Positions 54,796-64,000 of a DNA stretch of 64,000 nucleotides are shown here, piece by piece; position 1 is the stretch's first letter, and each line of letters starts with the position of its first letter. Under the pieces are notes generated by a model. That model had not been told where the DNA came from and did not search any database. It worked only from the letters and a program-made list of their open reading frames with translations. Both the position numbers and the translations under genes were made by a program. Source of the DNA: Clitopilus passeckerianus (taxonomy: Eukaryota > Basidiomycota > Agaricomycetes > Agaricales > Entolomataceae); contig CALYLX010000100.1 of NCBI GenBank assembly GCA_944990035.1, positions 186,001-250,000 of the forward strand, read 5' to 3'.

Positions 54796-56839
54796 ATGAT
54801 CACAAGGCTGGGACAGTGCCTTATCGGTGCCGCTGCGAGCATTTCGCTATTGGCAGTATCTGTACACGCGGAAGTAGATCATCAAGCCCCTTTGAATCTA
54901 CCTTTACCTTCAAAAGCTAAAACTGAAGAAGCTGGTGTATCTGGGCAGCTATGGCGCTTCGACGTTGGGGACAACAAGAAGGCTCTGAAGAAGGTATTGA
55001 GCCTGGTCGAGGTACGTGCTTGAGCAGCTCCAAACCGGGTACAGAGCCTCATGGTGTCAACTATCATAGCAAAACGACCTCGATTTATGGCAAGTAACGC
55101 ACTCGCACGTCGACGTGTACACGCCAACGTCGTCGGAACCTCTCCCTGAAGCTCTGCAAGCATATGCTCGTTCTGAACCCAGGAACATCACTGCATCTCC
55201 CCAACGCCAGTCTTTGACCGACTCAGAAGACTGGAACCTCCCATCTCTCCATAACACCACCTTCCATGACCACTATCACCCCATGTTCGAGCTGGAGAGC
55301 TTCCTCCATGAACTACAGGAACTGCACCCTGAACTCGTTACGCTCAAGAACTTGGGCCATAGTGGAGCGGGGAGGGAGATGTTTGCTGTGACGATCTCGA
55401 AGCCGGAAGATGAGACGGAGAAGAAGAAGGATAAGAAAAGGAAGAAGAAGAAAGGCAAGAAGGGACTCAAGCCACACGATGAAGGCCAGAAGTTCGGATT
55501 CGTCGTCGTTGGTGCTCAGCATGCTCGAGAAGTACGTGTCTGCAGCGTTCTACAATTGATTATAAGCTCATATGTCGCTTCGTAGTGGGTCGCAACATCG
55601 TCCGCGCTATACCTCATTCACGCCCTGGTTGCGGATGAGAAGGAAGAATACTCCCTCAACAGCTTGCTTGACGTCTTCGTAGGTGACCTATGTTCGCGCA
55701 TATACACACCTCTAAAGATCGTATAGGACTTTCACATTGTTCCTGCGCCAAATCCAGACGGCTATGATTATACATGGGAGAGCGACCGTTATTGGTAGGT
55801 CCAGCTTCGAGTTCGTCATTCGTTATCATGATACTCATCCAGCCTTGCAGGTACAAGAACCGTCAAAGAATGGGCTCCAAAGGCCGTTGCTTCGGTCTTG
55901 ACATGAACAGGTTCGTTCTCCCCATCTTCCTTCCTACCTTCCCTAACCTCTCCTCCCATCCAGAAACTGGGTACGTCTACTCCCCCAACTCACCCCAACT
56001 TTCCACATCCGCTAACCCCTAACTCACCACCACTACAGGGCTACAAATGGAAACCCCACCCCGAAGACACCGACTTCACCTTCACCCCCGTACACGCCCA
56101 AGGCAAGAAAGACCGCCAACCCGTAGACCCATGTTCGGATTTCTACCCTGGCCACCGGCCATTCGAAGCACCTGAAGTGAACAATATCGCGAATTGGATC
56201 ACGACGCTGCCGAATGTGATTGCGTTTTTGGATTTGAGGAGTTATGGGCAGATGTGTATGTGCAAAATTTCTTTTCTCTTGTCGTGAGGTGTTGATGAGC
56301 GACTTTGGGATAGTGTCAACACCGTTCTCGTTCTCATGCCACAAGATACCGAAGGATGCGGAGGATCAGATTGAAGCTGCGCTTGGCGCGGTACAGGCGA
56401 TGAAGAAGGCACATGGGGTTTCGTACACCGTACGTTTTTCTCCCACATTTCTCAATTGACTCCTTACTTACGCAGTGTTGACAGACCGGCCGCCTCTGTG
56501 AGATGCTCTATCACGCGCCAGGCAATATCGTCGACTGGATGTACAAGAGAGCTGGGATCAAGTATTCTTACGTTCTTCATCTCCGGGATACCGGGACTGT
56601 ACGTCATCTCTCCCTCTCTCTCCTTCCTCATAGAAGATGGAACTGGTGCTGAGATGGAATGTTAGTACGGCTTCACGTTACCACCTGAATGGATCCGACC
56701 TGTGGGAGAAGAGACGGGCGAGATGGTGAGGTATTTGGCAAAGTTCATCGCGAAGCAGTATAATAGTGGGTTTCCATGTCTTCCTCCTGTTTCATCCCCG
56801 GCTTATATGTGTCACTTTCCTTCACTAGAGAAATTGTAA
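54796..56839 (+). CDS. ECM14: ECM14-like M14 metallocarboxypeptidase homolog, probably inactive
   Basis: A secreted or vacuolar M14-fold protein. Exons: 54796-55011, 55070-55531, 55586-55678, 55727-55794, 55851-55910, 55964-55970, 56039-56255, 56314-56429, 56485-56598, 56666-56765 and 56829-56839, giving 487 residues (508 if the last intron is retained). It has a signal peptide (MITRLGQCLIGAAASISLLA), a propeptide-like region with a Lys-rich insert (KKKDKKRKKKKGKKG), then the fold: GAQHARE (zinc ligands His223, Glu226), VPAPNPDGYDY, GLDMNRNW. The third zinc histidine is replaced: AFLDLRSYGQ has Arg369 where active enzymes have HSY. The general-base Glu is His445 (LHLRDTGTYG). ECM14 proteins are known pseudo-peptidases, so this fits. 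A 7-nt exon completes NRNW. Confidence 0.88.
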
Positions 56840-57632
56840 TAACCTGAAAGCCGAAAACTGAAGAACGCTGAAGAACACTCATAGACCTCTTACCATCTTC
56901 GTTGACGCCGCTGTACAGTGTACGATACGTATGCCTACCTCCCTTCCTCCACCTCTTCCCTTGACTCGCTACGTTAATTTATGCTTGACTTTTTCGCTGT
57001 CGGGTTGTGTGGCTTATGGATTGTATTTGTAAATTTCTAGACTTTGTAATAGAAATCTTTCAAGACCAAGGCTACCATCATTCGGAGGAGCCCATCCCAG
57101 CACGAGCTTGGGTGAGAGTATTTTGAAGTATCTGGCAGTCTTTACTTCCGAGGACGCAGCCTCCGAAATCGCATTAGTCGACCACTACCTGACTACTGGC
57201 ACTACAATTCTTCTATCCACTCACTGGACCCCAACGCCTCACGCTCGAGCTTCATGCATAATTTTCATTCCGGCGCTCTATTCGTTCGACGAGACCCTCA
57301 TTGTGCCAGCTTCAAATTGTTGGTGAATAAAAAACCCGATGCGATCGAAAACTATATTTCGTGTCTAGGATCATGCAGACCTGGTTCTTGAGCCCTACCC
57401 ATCCAGTAGGTTCTTAATGCACAAGAGAGACCTCCCGACTGCCGTGGATCTAGTTCCAACACAGCCTATTATGAATACGCCCGGAGAGAAAGGCGGAGTA
57501 CCGTAAATCGAGAGTTGTACATATCTGGTCACTACGTTTACAAATGAAAGTAAATATCCCTGAAGTATCCTGGGTATTCTGCATAAGAATAAGTATGGGT
57601 TCCTTGGTGGATGGAAAAAGTAGATGGTGTAA
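56840..57632. other. Intergenic between convergent genes
   Basis: 3' flanks of the carboxypeptidase-like gene (+) and the ankyrin NLR (-). Nothing else recognised. Confidence 0.5.
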
Positions 57633-60600
57633 TTAAGCCGTCTCTGAATTATCCGCATCCGAGAACCCCATCTCTTCAAACAAGGCGACAATATGGTGTT
57701 TACCTATAGACCTCGCGACTTCAAGAGGTGTTTTGTCCAAAGGCGGTTGGCGAGTGCCGCGGACGCCGGGATCTACTCCAGGGAATCCAAGGAGTAGTCG
57801 AACAACCGCTTCGTGTCCTACTCCTGCCGCGAAGTGAAGCGGTGTCCACCCATCCTTCTGTTTTGAATTGACCTCGATGCCAGTGCAGTTCAGAAGCAAT
57901 TGAGCGACTGAATCATGTCCACGTAAGGCTGCAACGTGAAGTGGTGTCCATCCATCTTCCTCCCTGGCATTCACCTCGATGCTGGTAGAGTTCAGGAGCA
58001 GTTGGGCGACCGACTCGTGCCCGTTCTGAGCTGCGAGATAAAGTGGTGTTGCTCTAGCTTCCTCCCTGGCATTCACCTCGATGCCGGTAGAGTTCAGGAG
58101 CAGTTGGGCAACCGACTCGTGCCCATTCGAGGCTGCTTGGTGAAGCGGTGTCCATTTGCGTGCATTTCTTGCATTGACTTCAATGCCGGTGGAGTTCAGG
58201 AGTAATTTAACGACCGAATTGTGCCCATTTGAGGCTGCAATGTGAAGTGGTGTGTTTCCTCCTTCAGTCTCTACGTTGACCTCAATGCCAGTGGAGTTCA
58301 GGAGCAGTTGGGCAACCGACTCGTGCCCGTTCTGAGCTGCGAGGTGAAGTGGTGTCCATCCATCTTCCTCCCTGGCATTCACCTCGATGCTGGTAGAGTT
58401 CAGGAGCAATTGGGCGACCGACTCGTGCCCATTCGAGGCTGCTTGGTGAAGCGGTGTCCATTTGCGTGCATTTCTTGCATTGACTTCAATGCCGGTGGAG
58501 TTCAGGAGTAATTTAACGACCGAATTGTGCCCATTTGAGGCTGCAATGTGAAGTGGTGTGTTTCCTCCTTCAGTCTCTACGTTGACCTCAATGCCAGTGG
58601 AGTTCAGGAGCAGTTGGGCAACCGACTCGTGCCCGTTCTGAGCTGCGAGGTGAAGTGGTGTTGCTCTAGCTTCCTCCCTGGCATTCACCTCGATGCTGGT
58701 AGAGTTCAGGAGCAGTTGGGCGACCGACTCGTGCCCATTCGAGGCTGCTTGGTGAAGCAGTGTCCATTTGCGTGCATCTCTTGCATTGACCTCAATGCCG
58801 GTGGAGTTCAGGAGTAATTTAACGACCGAATTGTGCCCATTTGAGGCTGCAATGTAAATGGCTGTCCTTCCTTTCTGGTCCTTAGCATTAATTGCAACAC
58901 CGCCAAAGCCAAGTCCCCCTAGCCCTGCTGTCCAGTAGCCTCCCATGGACGGTGCACCCAATGCCCTCTGCTCGCTGAGACCTTTTCCACGTGCCTCGAT
59001 ATGGCTGAGAAGGGCACTGACAACTGATTCATATCCATTTTCGGATGCCAGATGCAGAGCCGTTCGCCCATCCGACATCTTGGTGTCGACATCAACATTC
59101 GTGTGGCCGAAGAGACGCTGAACGGTTGAAGTGCTCCTTTGTTGGCTGACCATTGGTAACACGAATTTGACGACTGCTAGCTGTCCACTTCGAGATGCAG
59201 CATGGAGAGCAGTAGCACCAAACTGTGTTGCAGAGCCAATTCCCAGGTTGGCTCTGACGTTGTCCGCTATCCGTTTCGCCAGTGTTGTGCGGCCGCCCAA
59301 ACATGCATAGAACAACGGTGAACAACGGAGTGTCGACATCCGATCAAGGGCTTTAAGGTTTTCCTCGAATAGGGAGTCCAAGCCATGAAGTGCAGCGAAA
59401 TGAATTGCTTCTACGTGATCAACCTCGCTACCTAGGAGCGTGAGAGGCAATGGTACATTAGATCGCTTGCGGAACAGTTGAGCGACATGCATGGGGACAT
59501 GACCATTGGCGCTGCTGGTTACATGTGATGTATGATGACCTAGATTGGAGCAGGCATAGTAGAGAAATGGGTAGGAAGAACTTGTTGCTCGAAGGTCGTC
59601 GTCGGATAGAATAACACTAGATTCAATGTTTGCGTGAATCAAGTATACCGCCGAAACATTTGCAAGGAATGCATGTGGATCACTAAACACTGACGGCTCA
59701 GGCTCCTTCTGGCGTTTGAAGAACTCCTGGGCAGTATAGTCTATCGAGGAGGATGATTCAGCGTAAATTCTGGAAAGCAGCATAGGCGGTGGGACATACG
59801 AATCAGCTGAACCGTCTTGGTTTCCTTCTCAATTGTCAACAACCCCATACAGGTACCGACCAAGGTCTCCTCAGGTGTGCGCCACTCGCGGTCAACCGAA
59901 GCCGTCTCGATGTCGACCGTCAGTGCTTCAAGAAGCTCGTTCACGCCGAGAATTGAAGTAGCAAAGGTGACCAATAAGATCGCCCTGCAGGCTAAATCGT
60001 GCTCCTGTGCGCTCTGGCTTCGGATTCGCTTTAGTGTGAGGTCGTATTGATCGTCTAACGATGTAGGCAGATGCTCCATGGCTTCCCGTAGACGTCTGCC
60101 ATCAGTAGTGTTGCCACCCGATGCCAACGCATCCACCTGCAGAGCAGGGAGGAGAAACCTAAAAGATGAGGTCAGTTGACGAGCACTGTACGTTCGAGAA
60201 CCCAGTGGTAAGTACTTACATCCCACCACATCTAGCGTGAATTTTGGTGATAATCTCGTCTCGAACTCCAGGTGCTCCCAGGAGCCGCCCCAACTTGGGG
60301 AAGCCTGAAATCTTGGTCGATATGTAGGTGCGGAAATCTTCGTCTGGTGCTTCAATGCTGAAATCGGGCTCTTTCATCCCAGGAAAATCGGAGAGTGGGC
60401 GAGAGGTCATGAAGAGTGGTTGTTGAAGCGACATGAGATCGTTGATTAACTCGGGTCGGACGTCATCCTTAAGCTCGTCTAACGCATCCATTACGAAGAA
60501 GATGTCCATGAATTGTCGGGAAGCTCCTCGAAGGGTCGCCAGCAGTTCCGATTTTGAAGGTTTAGTATCAGTGCGGAGGCATTCTTCACGTAGGTGCTTC

Positions 60601-61285
60601 GCCACGTAACGTGCAGCCTCCTCAGAGGCTTCGACCAGTTGCTTGAGCATACAAGCCAGTATTTCGGCGGTAGACAGCTGATCGTTGTATTGGCAGTAAA
60701 TGTAGATGACGGTTGCTTGTTTGTCTTTGATCAGATGTTCGACGACAATTGAGCTGCGTAAGTGTTAGTTAAGGCATTTGGATGGTGAAGATCCCCTCAC
60801 GTTAGACAAGTTTTCCCTGCTCCTGCTGCAATCAGAAACGTTAGATTCCGCGGAAGTCGTCCTTAATTATAGAGGAGGACTTACGTATGCCAGTTCCCCA
60901 CAAGACGCTGGTCTTCTTGGATATCCAATCAATGAACTTCGGATGTTCGAAGATCCAAGACCCAGTCCCTTCCGTCACTTTCTCAAGGATATCCTTATGA
61001 ACCTTATGGTGATTCAGAGGCGACACCCAGTTGGCGAGCGTCCGTATATCTGCCCAACGATGTCAGTCTATCTGCAGAGAACCGCGTGTACCCTATATGT
61101 CTACCTGCAATGGAATCGAGTCGAAGTGCTTTGGCTGAGCCTATTATGTTGAAGATGGCATCCCCTCCAGCTGAGATATTATTCGAGTGCAAGGAAACAT
61201 CCATATGAGAATTGCTTAGGCCCCTTGTTCGACGGCCATAATTGCTTTCCGTAGGCCCATGGTCTGTGGCCTCGTGTGAATCCAT
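57633..61285 (-). CDS. NACHT-ankyrin NLR-like protein with highly conserved repeats
   Basis: Fungal NLR-type STAND NTPase. Exons: 61285-61105, 61049-60885, 60825-60801, 60753-60220, 60158-59800 and 59740-57633, giving 1123 residues. The N-terminal leader (SHMDVSLHSNNIS, DAIFNIIGSAKA) precedes a helical segment (WVSPLNHHKVHKDIL, GTGSWIFEHPKFIDWI). Walker A is GIPGAGKT (114-121), split by two introns. Walker B is FFVMDALDEL (208-217), and FMTSRPL follows. After a winged-helix-like part and VQLIHYTAQEFFK come degenerate ankyrins and then, from about residue 705 to 1065, ten or eleven almost identical 34-residue ankyrin repeats. Family knowledge ties such proteins to non-self recognition and programmed cell death in fungi; the ligand is unknown. 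An upstream in-frame ATG exists at 61375. Confidence 0.9.
57800..58890 (-). repeat. Near-identical ankyrin repeats with 306-bp super-repeat
   Basis: 102-bp units encode ankyrins of consensus TPLHxAAxNGHxSVxxLLLN then ST(G/S)IEVN. They are arranged in triplets, so blocks of three (306 bp) recur almost exactly: the phrase GCGGTGTCCATTTGCGTGCA is at about 58145 and 58451, with a slightly changed third copy near 58757. Variation concentrates in the first five or six residues of each unit (ETEGGN, RNARKW, REEDGW, REEARA), the tip of the ankyrin beta-hairpin. Confidence 0.92.
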
Positions 61286-62143
61286 CCCCGTGGGTTTGCC
61301 CGGGTTGGTTAGAGACGCAGGATGCAGCAGGTAGTATGACGGGTGAGAGCTTGCAACAAGAATGCAACGGAACAAGGATGGTCAGCAGCGCCATGAGGTA
61401 GTCACACAGCTTTCTTCAACGCAATTGGCGCCCATCTGTCAACGACGGCAGCCGCATGGCTGAGGACAGACATAGGCCAGCCACACGAATTTAGCGACAG
61501 TGCACCACTCCTGACGATGTTCATTGAAGTGTAGCAATTCAGCTACCTATGGTAGCGAAACGAATCACGGTGCTGAATTCCTGCAGCGACAAACTGTAAG
61601 AATACATTGGAATTAGAGTGTAAACAAGGCAGTCCAACTAATTAACCCAATTTCTATGGATATCAAGGTCAAGGAAAACGTCAGCCAGAAAATGCCGGTG
61701 CGATAATCGATATAAATATGGGTGCGAGTGAGTGTAGTGACTCCGTCCAATCCGAATATATGTATGTGCAAAAATATGCAAAAGAGATAAATAAGTGTAT
61801 ACGTGAAGTGTACGTGAGTGCTAGTGCAAGGAGTATAACACTCCGTGTATGAAGAAGTAAGGACAGAGGGTATAAACGGACGTAAGGGTTTTGTCGACTG
61901 AATCAGCAGTAGCATCTACTCGGAAGCGAGGATGTCCATGTGGATGTGTAAAAACAATAAATTAAGATGATTGGGTAACGGTGAGCTGAAAGAGCGGAAG
62001 GTCTATGGCGATGGCGACCGGATGACAACCTAATGGCTGAAGGCGAGTAACAGGCGGGGACCTCTAGATGGTCTGTGGAGGAGAATGATAAGCAACATGA
62101 CGGGGCCATAGTAAACGGCGCGAACATACCGGAACGAGCAGGC
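61286..62143. other. Intergenic: NLR promoter side and 3' flank of the Kre6-like gene
   Basis: About 860 nt. I searched the minus strand for the GH16-type catalytic domain expected downstream of the Kre6-like N-terminus and found none. Short open frames show no motif. Confidence 0.55.
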
Positions 62144-63112
62144 TTAGCTATTTGCCTGTCCGGTGGAGTTGATTCTGGTATTTCCAACAATCAAAGCATT
62201 CTTGCCGTCGTCCTTGTAGAAGCTATAGACGGGGAACACCACGAACAGTGCCAACAGCCCGAGGACCATCAATATCAGCGTCGCGATATTAAAGAACCCC
62301 CTCCAGCTCACTGAGCCACCACCCACCACTAGCTTCTCATCGGGTGTGAATGGGTCATGCAAACGGTCCGTCTCGTCAGCAGGTTCACGGTCGTCCAGGG
62401 TTGGGTCGTAAGCATAGGCGATCAGCCCCCGTTCCGAGCCCATCGACGCCATCGGGTATTTGGAATCCGACGAGAGCGAGGCGAATGATGAGATGGATGC
62501 GATTGAGTCGCGGTTGCAGGCCGGCATCGTGGGCGGCGTTAGAAGACCGTCTTCACTTGCGTAGCGGTAGAGGATCATAGAGCCTCTGTTTTGCGTGTTT
62601 GTGCTCTGATTGACCGAGAGCATGCCCGAGCTTCCTTTCCCGGCGAGGGCGCGAGACTCTTCGGATGGTATTCGCATGAACTGCGACACGGGACGAGGGG
62701 ATGAATTTGCGAATGGTGATGATGATGGGAGGTGTTGCACGGTTGGGTTGAGTGGTGAGGAGGGGATACTTCGTGTTGATAGGGAGCGTGGCTTGCGATA
62801 AGGAAGGTGTGATGGGCCAGCTTCGACGTCTTGCGAGTTGGCAGAATTGGATGAATAGGAGTTGGGTGAATATGATCGAGGTTGTGTGCCACTGCTCGAC
62901 GAAGAGCTATCGGCTTGTGAATCCAATTCTCGGGAGGGACGCGTTGGTGTGGCGGCCATGTTTGCTAGCATCGACTGTTGCTCGTGAAGAAGCTGTTCGC
63001 TTGGCAGGACAGGCTGGGTATCGTATAGCTCTGAAGGATGAAATTCCCGGTCAAAGTGTTGGTGGAAGGAAGGCTGCTGCACCCATGATGACGGACGTGA
63101 TGAGGATTGCAT
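62144..63112 (-). CDS. N-terminal Kre6/Skn1-like type II membrane protein lacking the catalytic domain
   Basis: 322 residues in one exon. The long Ser/Pro-rich cytosolic N-terminus is followed by SVSWRGFFNIATLILMVLGL, LALFVVFPVYSFY (the single transmembrane helix, about 273-298) and KDDGKNALIVGNTRINSTGQ. This block is characteristic of basidiomycete Kre6/Skn1 (SKN1 family, GH16-type) proteins of beta-1,6-glucan synthesis. In full-length proteins a roughly 400-500-residue luminal catalytic domain follows; here the frame stops after QANS, only 15 or so residues beyond the membrane-proximal motif. No GT donor at that point leads to such a domain and less than 0.9 kb remains before the NLR start. 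So it is either a truncated pseudogene-like copy or a stand-alone tail-and-anchor protein. Confidence 0.75.
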   Translation of the reverse strand: MQSSSRPSSWVQQPSFHQHFDREFHPSELYDTQPVLPSEQLLHEQQSMLANMAATPTRPSRELDSQADSSSSSSGTQPRSYSPNSYSSNSANSQDVEAGPSHLPYRKPRSLSTRSIPSSPLNPTVQHLPSSSPFANSSPRPVSQFMRIPSEESRALAGKGSSGMLSVNQSTNTQNRGSMILYRYASEDGLLTPPTMPACNRDSIASISSFASLSSDSKYPMASMGSERGLIAYAYDPTLDDREPADETDRLHDPFTPDEKLVVGGGSVSWRGFFNIATLILMVLGLLALFVVFPVYSFYKDDGKNALIVGNTRINSTGQANS

Positions 63113-64000
63113 GATTTTTGAGAGAGAAAAGAATAGAATGACAAGCGAGCGCTCCAGATGTTAAAGACGGTGGGACGTCGCCGTCGTGGGCGCAGAAAGT
63201 TTGACAGACACAAGGTCGGTCGATAGGCCAACCGTATAAGCAGTGTGACGGGGTCTGATGTGTGACCGAGGTTTCAGCACAGAATGTTGACCCGCAAGAT
63301 AACACATCTGGCGGATTTAGGAAACGAGGCAGTGACACGTCTTCACGTTTTCTGCGGTAGAAGAACGTAAATGCCCATTTCGGACGGTATTGCACTGAAC
63401 AAACGTACCAAAATTGAGCGTGTTGCGGGAAACAGGACCGGGACACGCTGCGAACTGCCTTGTTCCATCAGGAAAAGGCCTGGCTCTGTCCCGAGAGATA
63501 GGCACGGCGAAAACTGGCCTACCCATTTGGCCTTCATCAACGGGAATAATCACCGCCCAAAACGGAGATTATGTATTGTGCATGATATCAATCTCGTGTT
63601 TGGCTGCCTCGAGATTTATGGCCATTTCTGCATGGTTTCTTGCACGAAAAGTAACTCTGTAGCACGTCCATGGTGAGGGTACAGGAAGAAAACGCAATTG
63701 GTGCAAATCGTTGGAGCCCGACCTGTTGATGGCTAGGAGCGGGAACGGTCCGCACCACCGAGGACGTTTTCGGCAGTTAATCAATGATTGAATCAAATCC
63801 CTTTGATTACCCAGAGAAATGGGGATGGAAGAAAGGAACAGGGGCCGATAAAGGCTCTGACAATTCGAGGATGACAGGTATGACTCGGGCATTTGAATTC
63901 CAAGCCGAGATCTGCATTGCGACACAACTCTAACAAGTCACGAATTGCTTCTGACTCTGACTACCATGTGCTCGCAGAAGGGACCTATTTCTAGCCCTAT
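63113..64000. other. Intergenic, no gene recognised
   Basis: Upstream of the Kre6-like gene to the window end. Open frames here (for example 63371-63676 plus and 63569-63925 minus) overlap each other and lack motifs. A gene starting beyond the window edge cannot be excluded. Confidence 0.4.

Noticed and set aside
57936..58817. Three equal plus-strand open frames spaced 306 bp apart
   Set aside because: They are antisense shadows of the ankyrin super-repeat; the spacing only reflects the repeat unit.
61903..62190. Minus-strand frame after the Kre6-like gene as its missing catalytic part
   Set aside because: The translation shows none of the catalytic-domain motifs and consists of low-complexity sequence typical of a 3' flank.

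Overview
The window looks like chromosomal DNA of a mushroom-forming basidiomycete (Agaricomycetes). Genes are intron-rich, with short GT-AG introns of mostly 45-75 nt. The gene content is typical of that group: a class I hydrophobin, a FuA-like glutathione transferase, Atg13, a Kre6/Skn1-type N-terminus, fungal NLR-like NACHT proteins and expanded tandem F-box families. Exon coordinates below were reconstructed by hand from splice sites, reading phase and agreement between paralogs. No database search was possible, so family names rest on recognised motifs.

Layout. 1-675: 3' end of a sugar transporter. 1.5-5.2 kb: a single-pass membrane protein and a class I methyltransferase. 5.5-7.5 kb: a short NACHT protein. 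7.7-11.9 kb: two close F-box paralogs on either side of an alpha/beta hydrolase. 12.4-20.7 kb, minus strand: a coiled-coil protein, a hydrophobin in four small exons, ATG13 and a nuclear-type thiol peroxidase (Dot5/PrxQ). 21.0-32.8 kb, plus strand: a tandem F-box array of two subfamilies (A and B) with five apparently intact genes, one frameshifted copy and one relic. 33.0-39.1 kb: a secreted or membrane protein, transaldolase and a glutathione transferase. 40.2-41.8 kb: two tiny paralogous Cys/His-rich genes. 42.7-47.5 kb: a large leucine-rich-repeat protein. 47.7-52.8 kb: a 2-kb segmental duplication, each copy carrying a subfamily-B F-box gene; the second copy abuts a truncated beta-trefoil lectin relic. 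54.8-56.8 kb: an ECM14-like carboxypeptidase without key catalytic residues. 57.6-61.3 kb: a NACHT-ankyrin NLR with near-identical repeats. 62.1-63.1 kb: an N-terminal Kre6/Skn1-like protein lacking its catalytic domain.

Core genes (transaldolase, ATG13, DOT5-like, the LRR protein) sit between fast-evolving blocks (F-box arrays, NLRs, lectin relic, small cysteine-rich proteins). The most notable items are the ankyrin NLR with its 306-bp super-repeat, the F-box birth-and-death array, the Cys/His-rich gene pair with a shared upstream motif, the hydrophobin with an unusually long loop, and several extremely small exons of 1, 7 and 19 nt.
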